In this document: piece by piece, positions 1 through 7,536 of the stretch
Layout: every line of letters starts with the position of its first letter
How positions within the stretch are numbered: the stretch's first letter is position 1
Assembly: GCA_026770615.1 (NCBI GenBank)
Contig: MU631637.1
Location: 157,379-178,660 of the forward strand
Direction of reading: 5' to 3'
Source: Pavlovales sp. CCMP2436
Taxonomy: Eukaryota; Haptophyta; Pavlovophyceae; Pavlovales
DNA length: 21,282 bases
Notes under the pieces: model-generated
The model's input: the letters and a program-made list of their open reading frames with translations, nothing else
The model's database searches: none
What the model was told of the DNA's origin: nothing
Program-made: the position numbers and the translations under genes

Positions 1-129
1 GGGGTTTTGAATGCCGTGAACTCGTTCGCGCGTGCAGGGCGCGGGCCGCAGCGCGGGGGCGCGTTGGAAGGACTGGTTGAAGAAGGAGCCGAAGGAGCTG
101 AGACGTCGAGCGCGAGCGAGTCCACTTGA
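1..129 (+). CDS. 3' end of an unrecognised protein gene (partial)
   Basis: The frame is open from the first base and ends at TGA 127-129. It encodes 42 residues beginning GVLNAVNSFARAGRGPQRGG and ending in a Glu/Ala/Ser-rich tail. I do not recognise the family. The reason to call it coding is that a diverged copy on the opposite strand near 1924-2172 keeps the same reading frame and most residues (GVLNVENSIAHAGRGPQRGG). The start lies outside the window. It could equally be part of a mobile-element ORF. Confidence 0.35.
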   Translation, partial: GVLNAVNSFARAGRGPQRGGALEGLVEEGAEGAETSSASEST

Positions 130-274
130 TGGCGGTTTTGGGTTTAATCAGAACAGTCAGACGCCAGCTTGAATCCCTATCAGTCAATATACAGTAGCCA
201 CCCGCAGAGATGGGTCCTTCCTGGGCCCTCCTCCGGGTTACTAAGTAACGTCGGGTTTACGCCATAGCCTCAGA

Positions 275-1306
275 ATGCGCAAATCACGCGAAGCGGCAAT
301 CGAAGCATCAGCGGCGTCAACCAAGGACAATATATCTCTATACGACGCGTATAAGTTTAAGGAAGCCATGTGGGCCGCCCAGACAGCTGAGCGGACAGCA
401 AGGAAACTGAATCAAAACACAGCACCAGCGGCCATACCACCTATACAATACGAGCCCGTACCCCTAACGGACAGCATCGCTCAAAACAAGGAACCATCAG
501 CCTTACCTCCTATGCAGTATGAGCCTATAAATACCCTAACAGACAGCATCGCCCAAAACGAAGCCCCAGCGGCCATACCACCTATGCAGTATGAGCCCAT
601 ACCCCTAACGGACAGCATCGCCCAAATCGAGGCACCAGCGGCTATACCATTTCTGCGGTATGAGCCCATACCCCCAACGGACAGCATCGCTCAGTATGAG
701 CTCATATCTCCAACGGCCATACCACTTATACAGCAAGAGCCCATACCCCCAACGGACACCAGTGCACTGACCACCCCTGCCAAACGAAGATGTCTGATGC
801 TCAACCAACCTACGAATAATGAAGATTCATTAACAGGTGTAAACCCGACCATACCCTCCATGCAGCCAAAGCCCACCCTCAGGCCCAGCCGAGGGCAGCA
901 ACGCTTACGCACATTAAACAAGGGAAAACGCAACCAGAGTCCGTCTCGAACCAAAACCTCATTTCTACCAGGAGCAGCCAGTCCCATCGAACCCAAAACA
1001 GGACCGGCCAGTCCCGCCATAAACCACGAGTCCGCAGCAGGCCCGTCACGCATGCACACACTGATCCATGACAAGTCCGCCATATTCATGCACCACTCAC
1101 GCACACTGCGCTCAGCAACCAAACGGGTCCTTGAAACCGGCCAGTCACCCACGCTGTCACACCACTCGGGCGACAAAACACCTAAAACCAAACATGAGCC
1201 AGCACGCTCAAAGTCTTCAAAACGCAAACATGAGCCATCAAGCCCGCCACACCCCGCAACCCAAAGTCCTGCGCCCGGGGCCCACCCCCGTCAAGGGGTG
1301 GGATAG
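275..1306 (+). CDS. Proline-rich 23-residue-repeat protein, possibly retroelement ORF1/gag-like
   Basis: A 343-codon ORF from ATG 275 to TAG 1304-1306. Residues 1-48 are charged and Ala-rich. Residues about 49-165 are four to five tandem repeats of roughly 23 residues built on AAIPPMQYEPIPLTDSIAQ. The rest (about 170-343) is rich in Pro, Ser, Lys and Arg and has no predicted membrane segment. No zinc knuckle, protease or polymerase motif is visible. It sits directly upstream of a sequence whose 3' part recurs twice elsewhere in the window, so a role as the first ORF of a retroelement (nucleic-acid-binding, gag-like) is an inference. The frame is uninterrupted although the surroundings are repeats. 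A host low-complexity protein is the alternative. Confidence 0.4.
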   Translation: MRKSREAAIEASAASTKDNISLYDAYKFKEAMWAAQTAERTARKLNQNTAPAAIPPIQYEPVPLTDSIAQNKEPSALPPMQYEPINTLTDSIAQNEAPAAIPPMQYEPIPLTDSIAQIEAPAAIPFLRYEPIPPTDSIAQYELISPTAIPLIQQEPIPPTDTSALTTPAKRRCLMLNQPTNNEDSLTGVNPTIPSMQPKPTLRPSRGQQRLRTLNKGKRNQSPSRTKTSFLPGAASPIEPKTGPASPAINHESAAGPSRMHTLIHDKSAIFMHHSRTLRSATKRVLETGQSPTLSHHSGDKTPKTKHEPARSKSSKRKHEPSSPPHPATQSPAPGAHPRQGVG

Positions 1307-1426
1307 AATGAGCCAGCAATTAAGCCGCGCATATTTGTGTTTTTTTTGCCCCCCGAGAAAAATCTCAACATATGCGAGCCAGGCTAGCGAGGAAGTAATG
1401 TCTGGGATGCGCGAAGGTGGGCCGCA

Positions 1427-1805
1427 CTCGCAGACGGTGCTGCATTTTCAGACGACGCCAGGGAGAGCAGTGAAGGTCGGTCAGCGCGCCAGTCGACCGG
1501 CTCTTAGAAAGCCCCGCAGGGCCCCCGGGGGCCCCGCCGGAGGCGCCTATGTGACTAACATATAACTAACTTGTCACATAGCCCGGGGGCCCACGGGGCC
1601 CCACGGATATTCCCCGTACGTCACGCCTTTTCTAAGAGCCGGCCAGTCGAGAGCCGTCAGTCGTCGATCGTCGTGTGGCTGAACTAATCAGCGGTGGGGA
1701 CGGTATCTGTGTGCCCGGGGTGGATCCCTGGATCTGAGTGTTTCTTCAACACTTAAATCCAGTGAGACCCTCCCGGGGACGGACGTTCAACTAGAATCTT
1801 ACACA
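1427..1805 (+). repeat. Retroelement-like 3' tail, copy 1 (split by a MITE)
   Basis: This copy shares blocks with 18355-18565 (plus) and 18055-18165 (minus): tgcatttt.agacga, ggtcagcgcg, ggtggggacggtatc, and a terminal stem-loop at about 1729-1762 followed by ggggacggacgtt. Similarity stops at a short CA-rich end near 1805. The 5' arm ctggatctgagtgtt pairs with aacacttaaatccag at 14 of 15 positions. The copy is interrupted at 1497-1642 by a MITE. A common 3' end with variable 5' extent fits a retroposed element, but no reverse transcriptase is present. Confidence 0.6.
1497..1642 (+). mobile_element. hAT-like MITE, copy 1
   Basis: The element is 146 bp. Its terminal inverted repeats are ccggctcttagaaa at the left and tttctaagagccgg at the right. 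It is flanked by an 8-bp direct repeat, ccagtcga (1489-1496 and 1643-1650). The interior is largely self-complementary, with tatgtgac and gtcacata around an AT-rich centre, so the whole element can fold back. No coding capacity. An 8-bp target duplication is typical of hAT elements. A second copy in the opposite orientation lies at 6520-6674. The homologous tail at 18355-18565 lacks the insertion and serves as an empty site. Confidence 0.88.
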
Positions 1806-1836
1806 CACATGTTTTACATATATGTGTGTGTGTGTA
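1800..1836. repeat. CA/TG hairpin microsatellite
   Basis: A short (CA)n arm at 1800-1810 is complementary to the (TG)n arm at 1822-1836, with an 11-base AT-rich loop. It lies exactly at the end of the retroelement-like tail. Confidence 0.6.
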
Positions 1837-1923
1837 TAGAACTACTGAATACATGTTCGTTCGCGCACTGCCGGGCGGCCTCGCGTTGTCGGACGAGAGT
1901 TCGACCCCTTCGGCTCCTTCTTA

Positions 1924-2172
1924 AACTCCTTCGGCTCCCTCTTCAACCAGTCCTTCCACCGCGCCCCCGCGCTGCGGCCCGCGCCCTGCATGCGCAATCG
2001 AGTTCTCGACATTCAAAACCCCATCGCTTCCCAGCGATACGTCACCGGTGAGATCACCAATGGACTCGCTTGCTCGCGCACTGTCGGGCGGCCCCGCGTT
2101 GCGCAGCGACGTCAGCGCTTCGTTCTCGGCTTCCTCATCATCCACCACTTCTACCAGCTCCTCACATCGGCG
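1924..2172 (-). pseudogene. Inverted partial copy of the left-edge gene
   Basis: The minus strand is open from about 2172 to a TAA at 1921-1923. It encodes an acidic segment (ELVEVVDDEEAENEAL), then Ser/Gly-rich residues, then GVLNVENSIAHAGRGPQRGG..EGLVEEGAEGV, the same end as the fragment at 1-129. Bases 1924-2022 and 1-99 form an inverted repeat with only scattered mismatches. Here the frame closes earlier than in the left copy. No start can be assigned. The function is unknown, and it may be part of the repeat that surrounds 275-1805. Confidence 0.4.
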
Positions 2173-2248
2173 TAGCGCGTAGGAGCCTGCGTCGGAGCGC
2201 TAAGATCAGCTTGACTTGAACTTGAAACACCGCCAGCCCGAACCCCTC
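2168..2248 (+). repeat. 80-bp dispersed repeat R1, copy 1
   Basis: Nearly identical to 5822-5900 and 20440-20520, all in the same orientation. The core runs from gtagcgcgtaggagcctg through cttgacttgaacttgaaac to ccgccagcccgaacccc. A tagcgc/gcgcta pair can close a small stem at its 5' end. AT-rich sequence follows each copy. It has no coding capacity and no recognisable Pol III boxes. Confidence 0.8.
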
Positions 2249-2396
2249 TTCATGAATATATATGCGTAGTCTATGCGCGGCCGCATGCGATGTAGGACAT
2301 AACTGAGTCGAATTTTGGCACTTGGCAGCGTAGTCCTATGATCGAACGCGAGCATAGCTCGCTTCCGAGCACTTGTCAGCGTTGGCGCGGATCGGA

Positions 2397-3666
2397 TCAC
2401 GGCCACACGCGCAGCAGGAAGGTGTCGTTGAAGTGCTTCCCGCCCGATCCATATCCACCGAAGATGAGGGCGCCGCCTCCGCACGGGATCACCGTGTGGC
2501 CAATTCGTGCTCGCGGGTGCTCGCCACCCGCCACGAAGTCGCTCCACCGCCGCCGCTGCAGGTCGAAGCAGTGCAGCGCCGAGTCGAGCGAGTTGGCCAG
2601 GTCACCAAAGAACACCACCAGCCGGTTGCCGAAGGGGATGAGCGAGTGGCCTTAGCGCGGGGACGGCGCGCTCCCCCCTGCGCCGACCACCTGCGTCCAC
2701 GCACGCGTGTCCAGGGCGTACTCCCACAGGTCGTTGAGCCAGCCTCCTCCCGAGCGCCCCCCGAATACGTACATGCTCTCCGCCACGCGGCAGGCCGCGT
2801 GGCCGACGCGCGGGCTCGGGCTCGCGCCGGCGCACTCGTGCCGCGTCCACTGGCGCGTGCGCACGCCGAACGAGAGCACGTCGTTGAAGTAGCTTTCATC
2901 TGCGAAACCGTCGAAGATGACCACCTCCGATCTGCTGTTGCGCGTGATCGCCGAGTGCGCACACCGCCCGTCGGGCCGCACGCTCGCGTCGGCGGTCTGC
3001 GCGGTGTGCGGGAGCAGCATCGTCCACGCGGCGGTGCGCGTGTCAAAGAGCCACACGTCGCCGAGAAAGCTCCCACCTCCGTGCCTGCCGAATAGGAGCA
3101 GCCCCACGGGGTGCACTGAGTCGCTCAGCGAGACGGGCGAGAGCGTGGCCATGTTGCAGGCGATCGGGGTGTGCTCCGAGGTCGGCGCGACCAGCTCCCA
3201 CGAGGCCGTGCCGGTGGCCGCCGAGTCACAGCGGAACATCCACAGATCACCCAGCTGCTCGCCTGGCCCGCTGCTACCGCCATGCAGACACGTAGGCGCG
3301 GTAGGCACTCACCGCCGCCGCGCCGTGCGTTGAGCGTGCCACCGAATGGGCCGAGCTGGCCGCCGGCGGGCAATGCGACCACGAGAGCGAGCTGAGCGTG
3401 TGCCACTGCTTGTACCGCTCGCGCCACCCCGCCCCCTGACTCGGTAGCGCCAAGAATCCTTCGCCGCTCGGCAACAGCGCGAGGAGTCCTACGCCTGGCA
3501 GTGGTCTCCAGGCGTAGGACTCCTCGCACAGCCCAGCGATGCACGTGCAGACCTGCGCGGCGCAGCCGAGCGACTCGGGCTCGTTGAGGCAACGGAGGAT
3601 CGCGAGGACGAGGCCGTCGTCGAGCAGGTCGAACGGGTGGAAGTCGGCCTCCTCGCTGCGCATCAT
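2397..3666 (-). pseudogene. F-box/Kelch-repeat gene A (frameshift plus nonsense)
   Basis: The start is the conserved Met (MM at 3661-3666) that precedes the F-box in all paralogues. Residues about 8-45 are an F-box (FDLLDDGLVLAILRCL..PESLGCAAQVC). About six Kelch blades follow, with GG-x-W patterns such as WELVAPTSEHTP, VYGG-type turns and a final NDTFLLRVWP, then TGA 2397-2399. F-box proteins bind SKP1 and recruit substrates through the Kelch propeller. Two lesions are seen: a frameshift near 3280-3300 in the first Kelch turn (expected YVFGG), and TAA 2652-2654 where paralogues read Tyr or Ser. A 20-bp palindrome at 3479-3527 has also replaced local coding sequence in frame. It is most likely a pseudogene. 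Confidence 0.85.
3479..3527. repeat. Perfect 20-bp inverted repeat inside gene A
   Basis: Arms 3479-3498 and 3508-3527 are exact reverse complements separated by nine bases. The 3508-3527 arm is the normal coding sequence for CEESYAW. The other arm replaces the sequence that in paralogues encodes LLDAALSSS. A templated inverted copy is the simplest reading. Confidence 0.85.
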
Positions 3667-4017
3667 CCGCCTGAGCGAGCTTGTGCCAGCTGCGTTTGCC
3701 ACTGCGCTTCACGAGCTCGAGCGGCGCCATCGTGATTTTACCAGCGGCCCCGGCGGGGCGGGTCGGCCGAACTTCGTGCGCACTCGGCAGCGATCGAGCT
3801 CTTGGCCCCATTGGGCATGGGCAACGGCTTGGACGACTGCTCGGTCAGTTACGGCTCGCACGGCCGCAAGCTCCGCATTCCGCACGGCTGCGCACCACGC
3901 GTTCAAATTGGCATTGCGCATATATCGGCTACAGTTATATTGACTCACTTGATGGCGATAGAAATCGGCTAGTTATTATTAAGTCACTCGAAGAACGGCG
4001 TCCAGGCGCGACGAGCC

Positions 4018-4306
4018 GCTGACTCGACTTCATCACGGGCCGCTCGAACGGCGCGCCCCAGTCGCCGACCACGAGGAAGTATAGCTCGTCGACGTCCATC
4101 GCCCTGCCGCCGGCGCTCTCCGCGGCAGCCTCCTGCACGAGGAACGCCCCCGCTGTCCGCCTTGTGCCGCTGAGCGCCGCGTGGACGAGGATGATGGCGA
4201 GCGCGAGCGCCGCGGGCACCGTGCAGCCCCCGCGCCGCTGCCGCCACCAGAGGCCGCGCGCGGCCTGCTCGCAGCTGCGCGAGCCGCCGGGGTGCGACTG
4301 GGCCAT
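4018..4306 (-). pseudogene. Purple-acid-phosphatase-like N-terminal fragment
   Basis: From ATG 4306 the minus strand reads MAQSHPGGSRSC, then a hydrophobic stretch (VPAALALAIILVHAALSG, a likely signal anchor) and an Ala-rich spacer. DELYFLVVGDWGAPFERP follows. F-L-V-x-G-D-W-G is the first metal-binding motif of purple/tartrate-resistant acid phosphatases, in which the Asp ligates iron. Recognisable sequence stops near 4018, so all other metal ligands are missing. The fragment, with about 110 bases of its own upstream sequence, sits where the last Kelch blade of gene B should be. It is therefore a truncated gene 5' end joined to gene B. Identification rests on one motif plus the signal anchor. 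Confidence 0.55.
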
Positions 4307-4414
4307 CTCGCGGGGGCTCTGGCTCGCTCTGGCGGTGAGATGTGCCAAGCGCGGCCAAGAGCGCAGCTCGGCGCAGGGTGTGCCAAGAGGGGTCAAGCGC
4401 GTGGCAGCTGAGTG

Positions 4415-5561
4415 CGCGGAGGTGCTCGCCGCCCACCGCGAGGCCGCTCCACCGCCGCCGCTGCAGATCGAAGCAGTGCAGCACCGAGTCGAACGAGTTG
4501 AACAGGTCACCAAAGAACACCACCAGCCGGTTGCCGATGGAGATGAGCGAGTGGCCCGAGCGCGGGGACGGCGCGCTCCCCCCTGCGCCGACCACCTGCG
4601 TCCACGCACGCGTGTCCAGGGCGTACTCCCTCAAGTCGTTGAGGGAATCGTCGTTCGACTCACCCCCGAATACGTACATGCTCTCCGCCATGCGGCAGGC
4701 CGCGTGACCGGAGCGCGGAATCGGGCTCACACCGGCGCACTCGTGCCGCGTCCACTTGCGTGTGCACATGCTGAACGAGAGCACGTTGTTCAAGATGCCT
4801 TCATCCTCCGTCACGCCGCCAATGATGACCACCTCCGAGCTACTGTTGCGTGTGATCGCCGAGTGCCCTGCCCGCCCGTCGGGCCGCACGCTCGCGTCGG
4901 CGGCCTGCGCGGTGTGCGGGAGCAGCATCGTCCACGCGGCGGTGCGCGTGTCGAAGAACCACACGTCATCAAGGAAGCTCTCGCCGTCGTCCCCACCGAA
5001 AAGGAGCAGCCCCACGGAGTGCACCGAGTCGCTCAGCGAGACGGGCGAGAGCGTGGCCGCGATGCGGGCGATCGGGGTGTGCTCCGAGGTCGGCGCGACC
5101 AGCTCCCACGAGGCCGTGCCAGTGGCCGGCGCGTCGCAGCGGAGCATCCACAGGTCTCTCAGCACCTCGTTGTACGCGTTGTAGCCGCCGAAGACGTAGG
5201 CGCGGTCGGCGCTCACCGCCGCCGCGATGTGCAGGGAGCGTGCCGACGGCTGGGCCGAGCCGGCCGCCGGCGGGCAGTGCGACCACGAGAGCGAGCTGAG
5301 CGCGTGCCACTGCTTGTACTGCTCGCGCCAGCCCGCACCCTTGCTCGGTAGCGCCAAGAAGCCCTTCCTTCTCGACGACCGCGCCAAGTCGAGTAGCGGC
5401 TTCCAGGCTTAGGACTCCTTGCACAGCTCGGCGAAGCGCGTGCTGACCTTCGCGGCGCAGCCGAGCGACTCGAGGTCGGGGAGGCAGCGGAAGATCGCGA
5501 GGATGAGGCCGTCGTTGAGCAGGTTGAACGGGCGGAAGTCGGCCGGCTCGCTGCGTGCCAT
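4415..5561 (-). pseudogene. F-box/Kelch-repeat gene B (nonsense codon, 3' end lost)
   Basis: Start Met at 5559-5561 (MARSEPADF). The F-box (FNLLNDGLILAIFRCLPD.ESLGCAAKVSTRF) is followed by CKES and then TAA 5409-5411, where paralogues have TAC (Tyr) in ESYAW. The same frame then stays open for 467 codons and contains five Kelch blades (AYVFGG, WELVAPTSEHTPIAR, DVWFFDTRTAAW, YVFGGESNDDSLNDL, VVFFGDLFNSF). Kelch similarity ends at about 4415 after WSGLAVGGEH. The expected FNDTFLLRVWP end is missing, and a phosphatase 5' fragment follows. The remaining ORF into 3984 is non-Kelch, Arg/Ala-rich shadow sequence. SCF substrate receptor by descent, probably inactive. Confidence 0.85.
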
Positions 5562-5815
5562 CTGTCTGGACGAACGTGTGCCTATGCGTGTGCCACTGCG
5601 CTTCACTCGAGCGGGCGGCGGCGGGCGCCGTCGTGATTTTGCCCACACTCACGCCCCACAACGCGGACTCGACGGCGGGCGGGTCGCCCGAACTTAGCGT
5701 GCGCGGCAGCGACCGAACTGCGGCCCCGCCGGCATGGGCGACGGCTCGGCCAACGACGGCTCGCGCGGCCGCGAACGCGGCATCCCGCATGGCTGCGCGT
5801 TCAATTGGCATCGCG
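5562..5815 (-). promoter_or_regulatory. Conserved 5' region of gene B with a likely leader intron
   Basis: About 200 bases upstream of the start are strongly conserved with the region before gene E (10601-10794) and weakly with that before gene A (3703-3915). Within it, GTGAGT at 5652-5647 and CAG ending at 5566 would delimit an 87-base intron finishing five bases before ATG. Gene E has GTGAGC and gene C GTAGGT at matching places, and all end in CAG just before ACxGATG or GCGGATG. No TATA box is evident. The intron is inferred. Confidence 0.4.
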
Positions 5816-5821
5816 CGATAT

Positions 5822-5935
5822 GTAGCGCATAGGAGCCTGCGTCGGAGCGCTAAGATCAGCCTGACTTGAACTTGAAACGTACCGCCAGCCCGAACCCCCT
5901 AAATTAATATTGATACACCGCCAGCCCGAATTCCC
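5822..5935 (+). repeat. 80-bp dispersed repeat R1, copy 2, with a partial second module
   Basis: Bases 5822-5900 match copies 1 and 3 almost base for base. The terminal accgccagcccgaa block then occurs again at about 5917-5931 after an AT spacer. A short atatcggctagttat motif follows near 5947, and variants of it also occur around 3930-3975 and, reversed, near 19055. Confidence 0.75.
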
Positions 5936-6276
5936 CTTCATTACTATATCGGCTAGTTATTGAGTCACTGGATGGAACTCAAGCTGTGGCTCGGGTCAGT
6001 TTGAATTATTATTTGAAGGGCACCAAAAAATTGGCTTAGATCCTTTACGTCATGGTTTCTTATCGCCCGCGATCCCCTGTATTTCATACATGTACAGAAT
6101 CTGTATAGTAAATCTTAATTCGGTGGGCCAGTGGTCAGTAATATTGTTATTAATGCAAGTTAGTTATTGGTATTTGAGAGTCTCAAAATTTAAAACAAAA
6201 TATGCAAATCGGAATTTAGTTCAGATTATCCTGGCCACTTTTCGCGTTTGGCTTCGTGAACGTGGTGAGTGAAGGT
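5936..6276. other. AT-richer spacer without a gene
   Basis: No credible coding sequence. Apart from a solitary mariner-like terminal repeat at 6057-6081 I see only unstructured, lower-GC sequence. Confidence 0.5.
6057..6081 (-). repeat. Solitary mariner-like terminal inverted repeat
   Basis: Its reverse complement, beginning tacaggggatcgcgggc, matches the left end of the 18861-19027 MITE (tacaggggatcgcaggc) through the following ataagaa. No partner end is visible upstream, so the element is truncated or diverged. Confidence 0.55.
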
Positions 6277-6360
6277 CTCCTCCTGGCAGAACGGGCAGGA
6301 CCGTGACCTGAGCAGCCAACGCCCTAAGGGCTTCACAGGCTGACGTTCGATTCACCACGG
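6277..6360 (+). ncRNA. tRNA-like / SINE-head element (degenerate)
   Basis: Box A tggcagaacgg (6284-6294) fits TRGYNNARNNG exactly, and box B cgttcgattca (6344-6354) keeps the full GTTCGATTC core. The box spacing of 60 bases suits a tRNA with a long variable arm. The acceptor and T stems pair only partly, so this is not a functional tRNA gene. It is more likely a tRNA-derived SINE head or a relic. Confidence 0.35.
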
Positions 6361-6519
6361 AGTACTGCTGATCTGAGTGCTGCTGCACGTCATTAAAGGC
6401 GCCGATGCTGTAAAAGTGGGGGACGAATGTACTTATTTATCGGGCCTAGTAAGTTGACCCAAAACAATTATAACAAGCACAGAAAATGCGCATCAACAAG
6501 TTTTGTACATCAAGTGTGG

Positions 6520-6674
6520 CCGGCTCTTAGAAAAGGCGTAACGTACGGGGATTATCCGTGGGGCCCGTGGGGCCCCGTGGGCCCCCGGGCTATGTGACAA
6601 GTTAGTTATATGTTAGTCACATAGGCGCCTCCGGCGGGGCCCCCGGGGGCCCTGCGGGGCTTTCTAAGAGCCGG
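6520..6674 (-). mobile_element. hAT-like MITE, copy 2
   Basis: A 155-bp inverse-orientation copy of the element at 1497-1642, with the same terminal ccggctcttagaaa / tttctaagagccgg and the same internal tatgtgac / gtcacata fold. The flanking direct repeat gtgtgg is 6 bp exact, or 7-8 bp with one mismatch if the end is set one base in. Small internal length differences lie in the G/C runs. Confidence 0.85.
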
Positions 6675-6956
6675 GTGTGGCATGCAAAGTGAAATATCTT
6701 TAGCGCTCCTTATATCAGCAGAACATCCCAGGCAATTAGCTAGATGCCAGATTGAATCACGATCAGAATGATATTTTTTTTTAACTATGACTTATTTATT
6801 ACAGAAAGGTGAGGCAGCAGACGGTGGGCTGCAGACAGTCAGAGGTGAACTCTGACTCTGTCTCTAAACGTGTGGGTGCGACAGCAATCTGTCACCCAGG
6901 TGGCGTGTCTACCTGTCGAACACCGACCGTGTCTCCTGTCGGAGGTGGTATGCGCC

Positions 6957-7408
6957 CTAGGCCCACTCCTCGGGGTTGCCGTCGCCGCTAGTGCCGCCAT
7001 TGCCGGTGCGCTCCATTCGCGCGCGCACGATGATGACCTTGGCGTGCCCCCGAAGCACGCACATGTCGATCTCCTGCCGCATCTTCCACAGGAGGGTTGT
7101 GCACGCTTGCGCCACGGAGGGAGCAGCCATGGATGCACGCTTGCAGCACGCCTTGCGCCCATGCTGGCGAGGTCCCCGACAAAGTCTTCAAGGCCATCCA
7201 GCCACTCGCCAGCGGCTCCAACCACGAAGGCGGCGAACGCGGGGCTGCCTGCGGTGCAGAAGGTCTGCGCGCGTGCCTGCATCGGGCCGGTCTGTCCGGG
7301 GGGCGTGTGAAAAAAGTCACGATCTAACTTGATGCAAGCTTCCTGATGCGCTCGACCGGTTAAGCGAATCGGCTCGCCTGCCAACTGCGCCCCAGGGGTG
7401 GTTGGCAT
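6957..7408 (-). pseudogene. Decayed coding fragment of unknown family
   Basis: Two protein-like stretches lie in different minus-strand frames. Upstream is FFHTPPGQTGPMQARAQTFC..AFAAFVVGAAGEWLDGLEDF. Downstream is MAAPSVAQACTTLLWKMRQ..DMCVLRGHAKVIIVRARME, ending at TAG 6957-6959. They would join only through a frameshift or an unseen intron around 7150-7180. I do not recognise the protein. It lies between a MITE and gene C and shows no link to the Kelch family. Confidence 0.25.
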
Positions 7409-7536
7409 TTAACACATGCGCAACTGAATATTGGCACTCGGCCGGTCATTGCAAATGCAGCGCAGCGCAGTCGAATCATCGATCGAAAGCACAGCTCAGT
7501 TCCGAACGGCACTCGTCAGCGTTGGCACGGATCGGA

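Noticed and set aside
3984..4414. C-terminal extension of the gene B frame as a genuine new domain
   Set aside because: The residues are out-of-frame translation of the phosphatase fragment. The phosphatase frame itself gives the sensible protein.
4164..5351. 395-codon plus-strand ORF
   Set aside because: It is antisense to Kelch gene B and encodes only Arg/Ala/His-rich sequence without a family signature.
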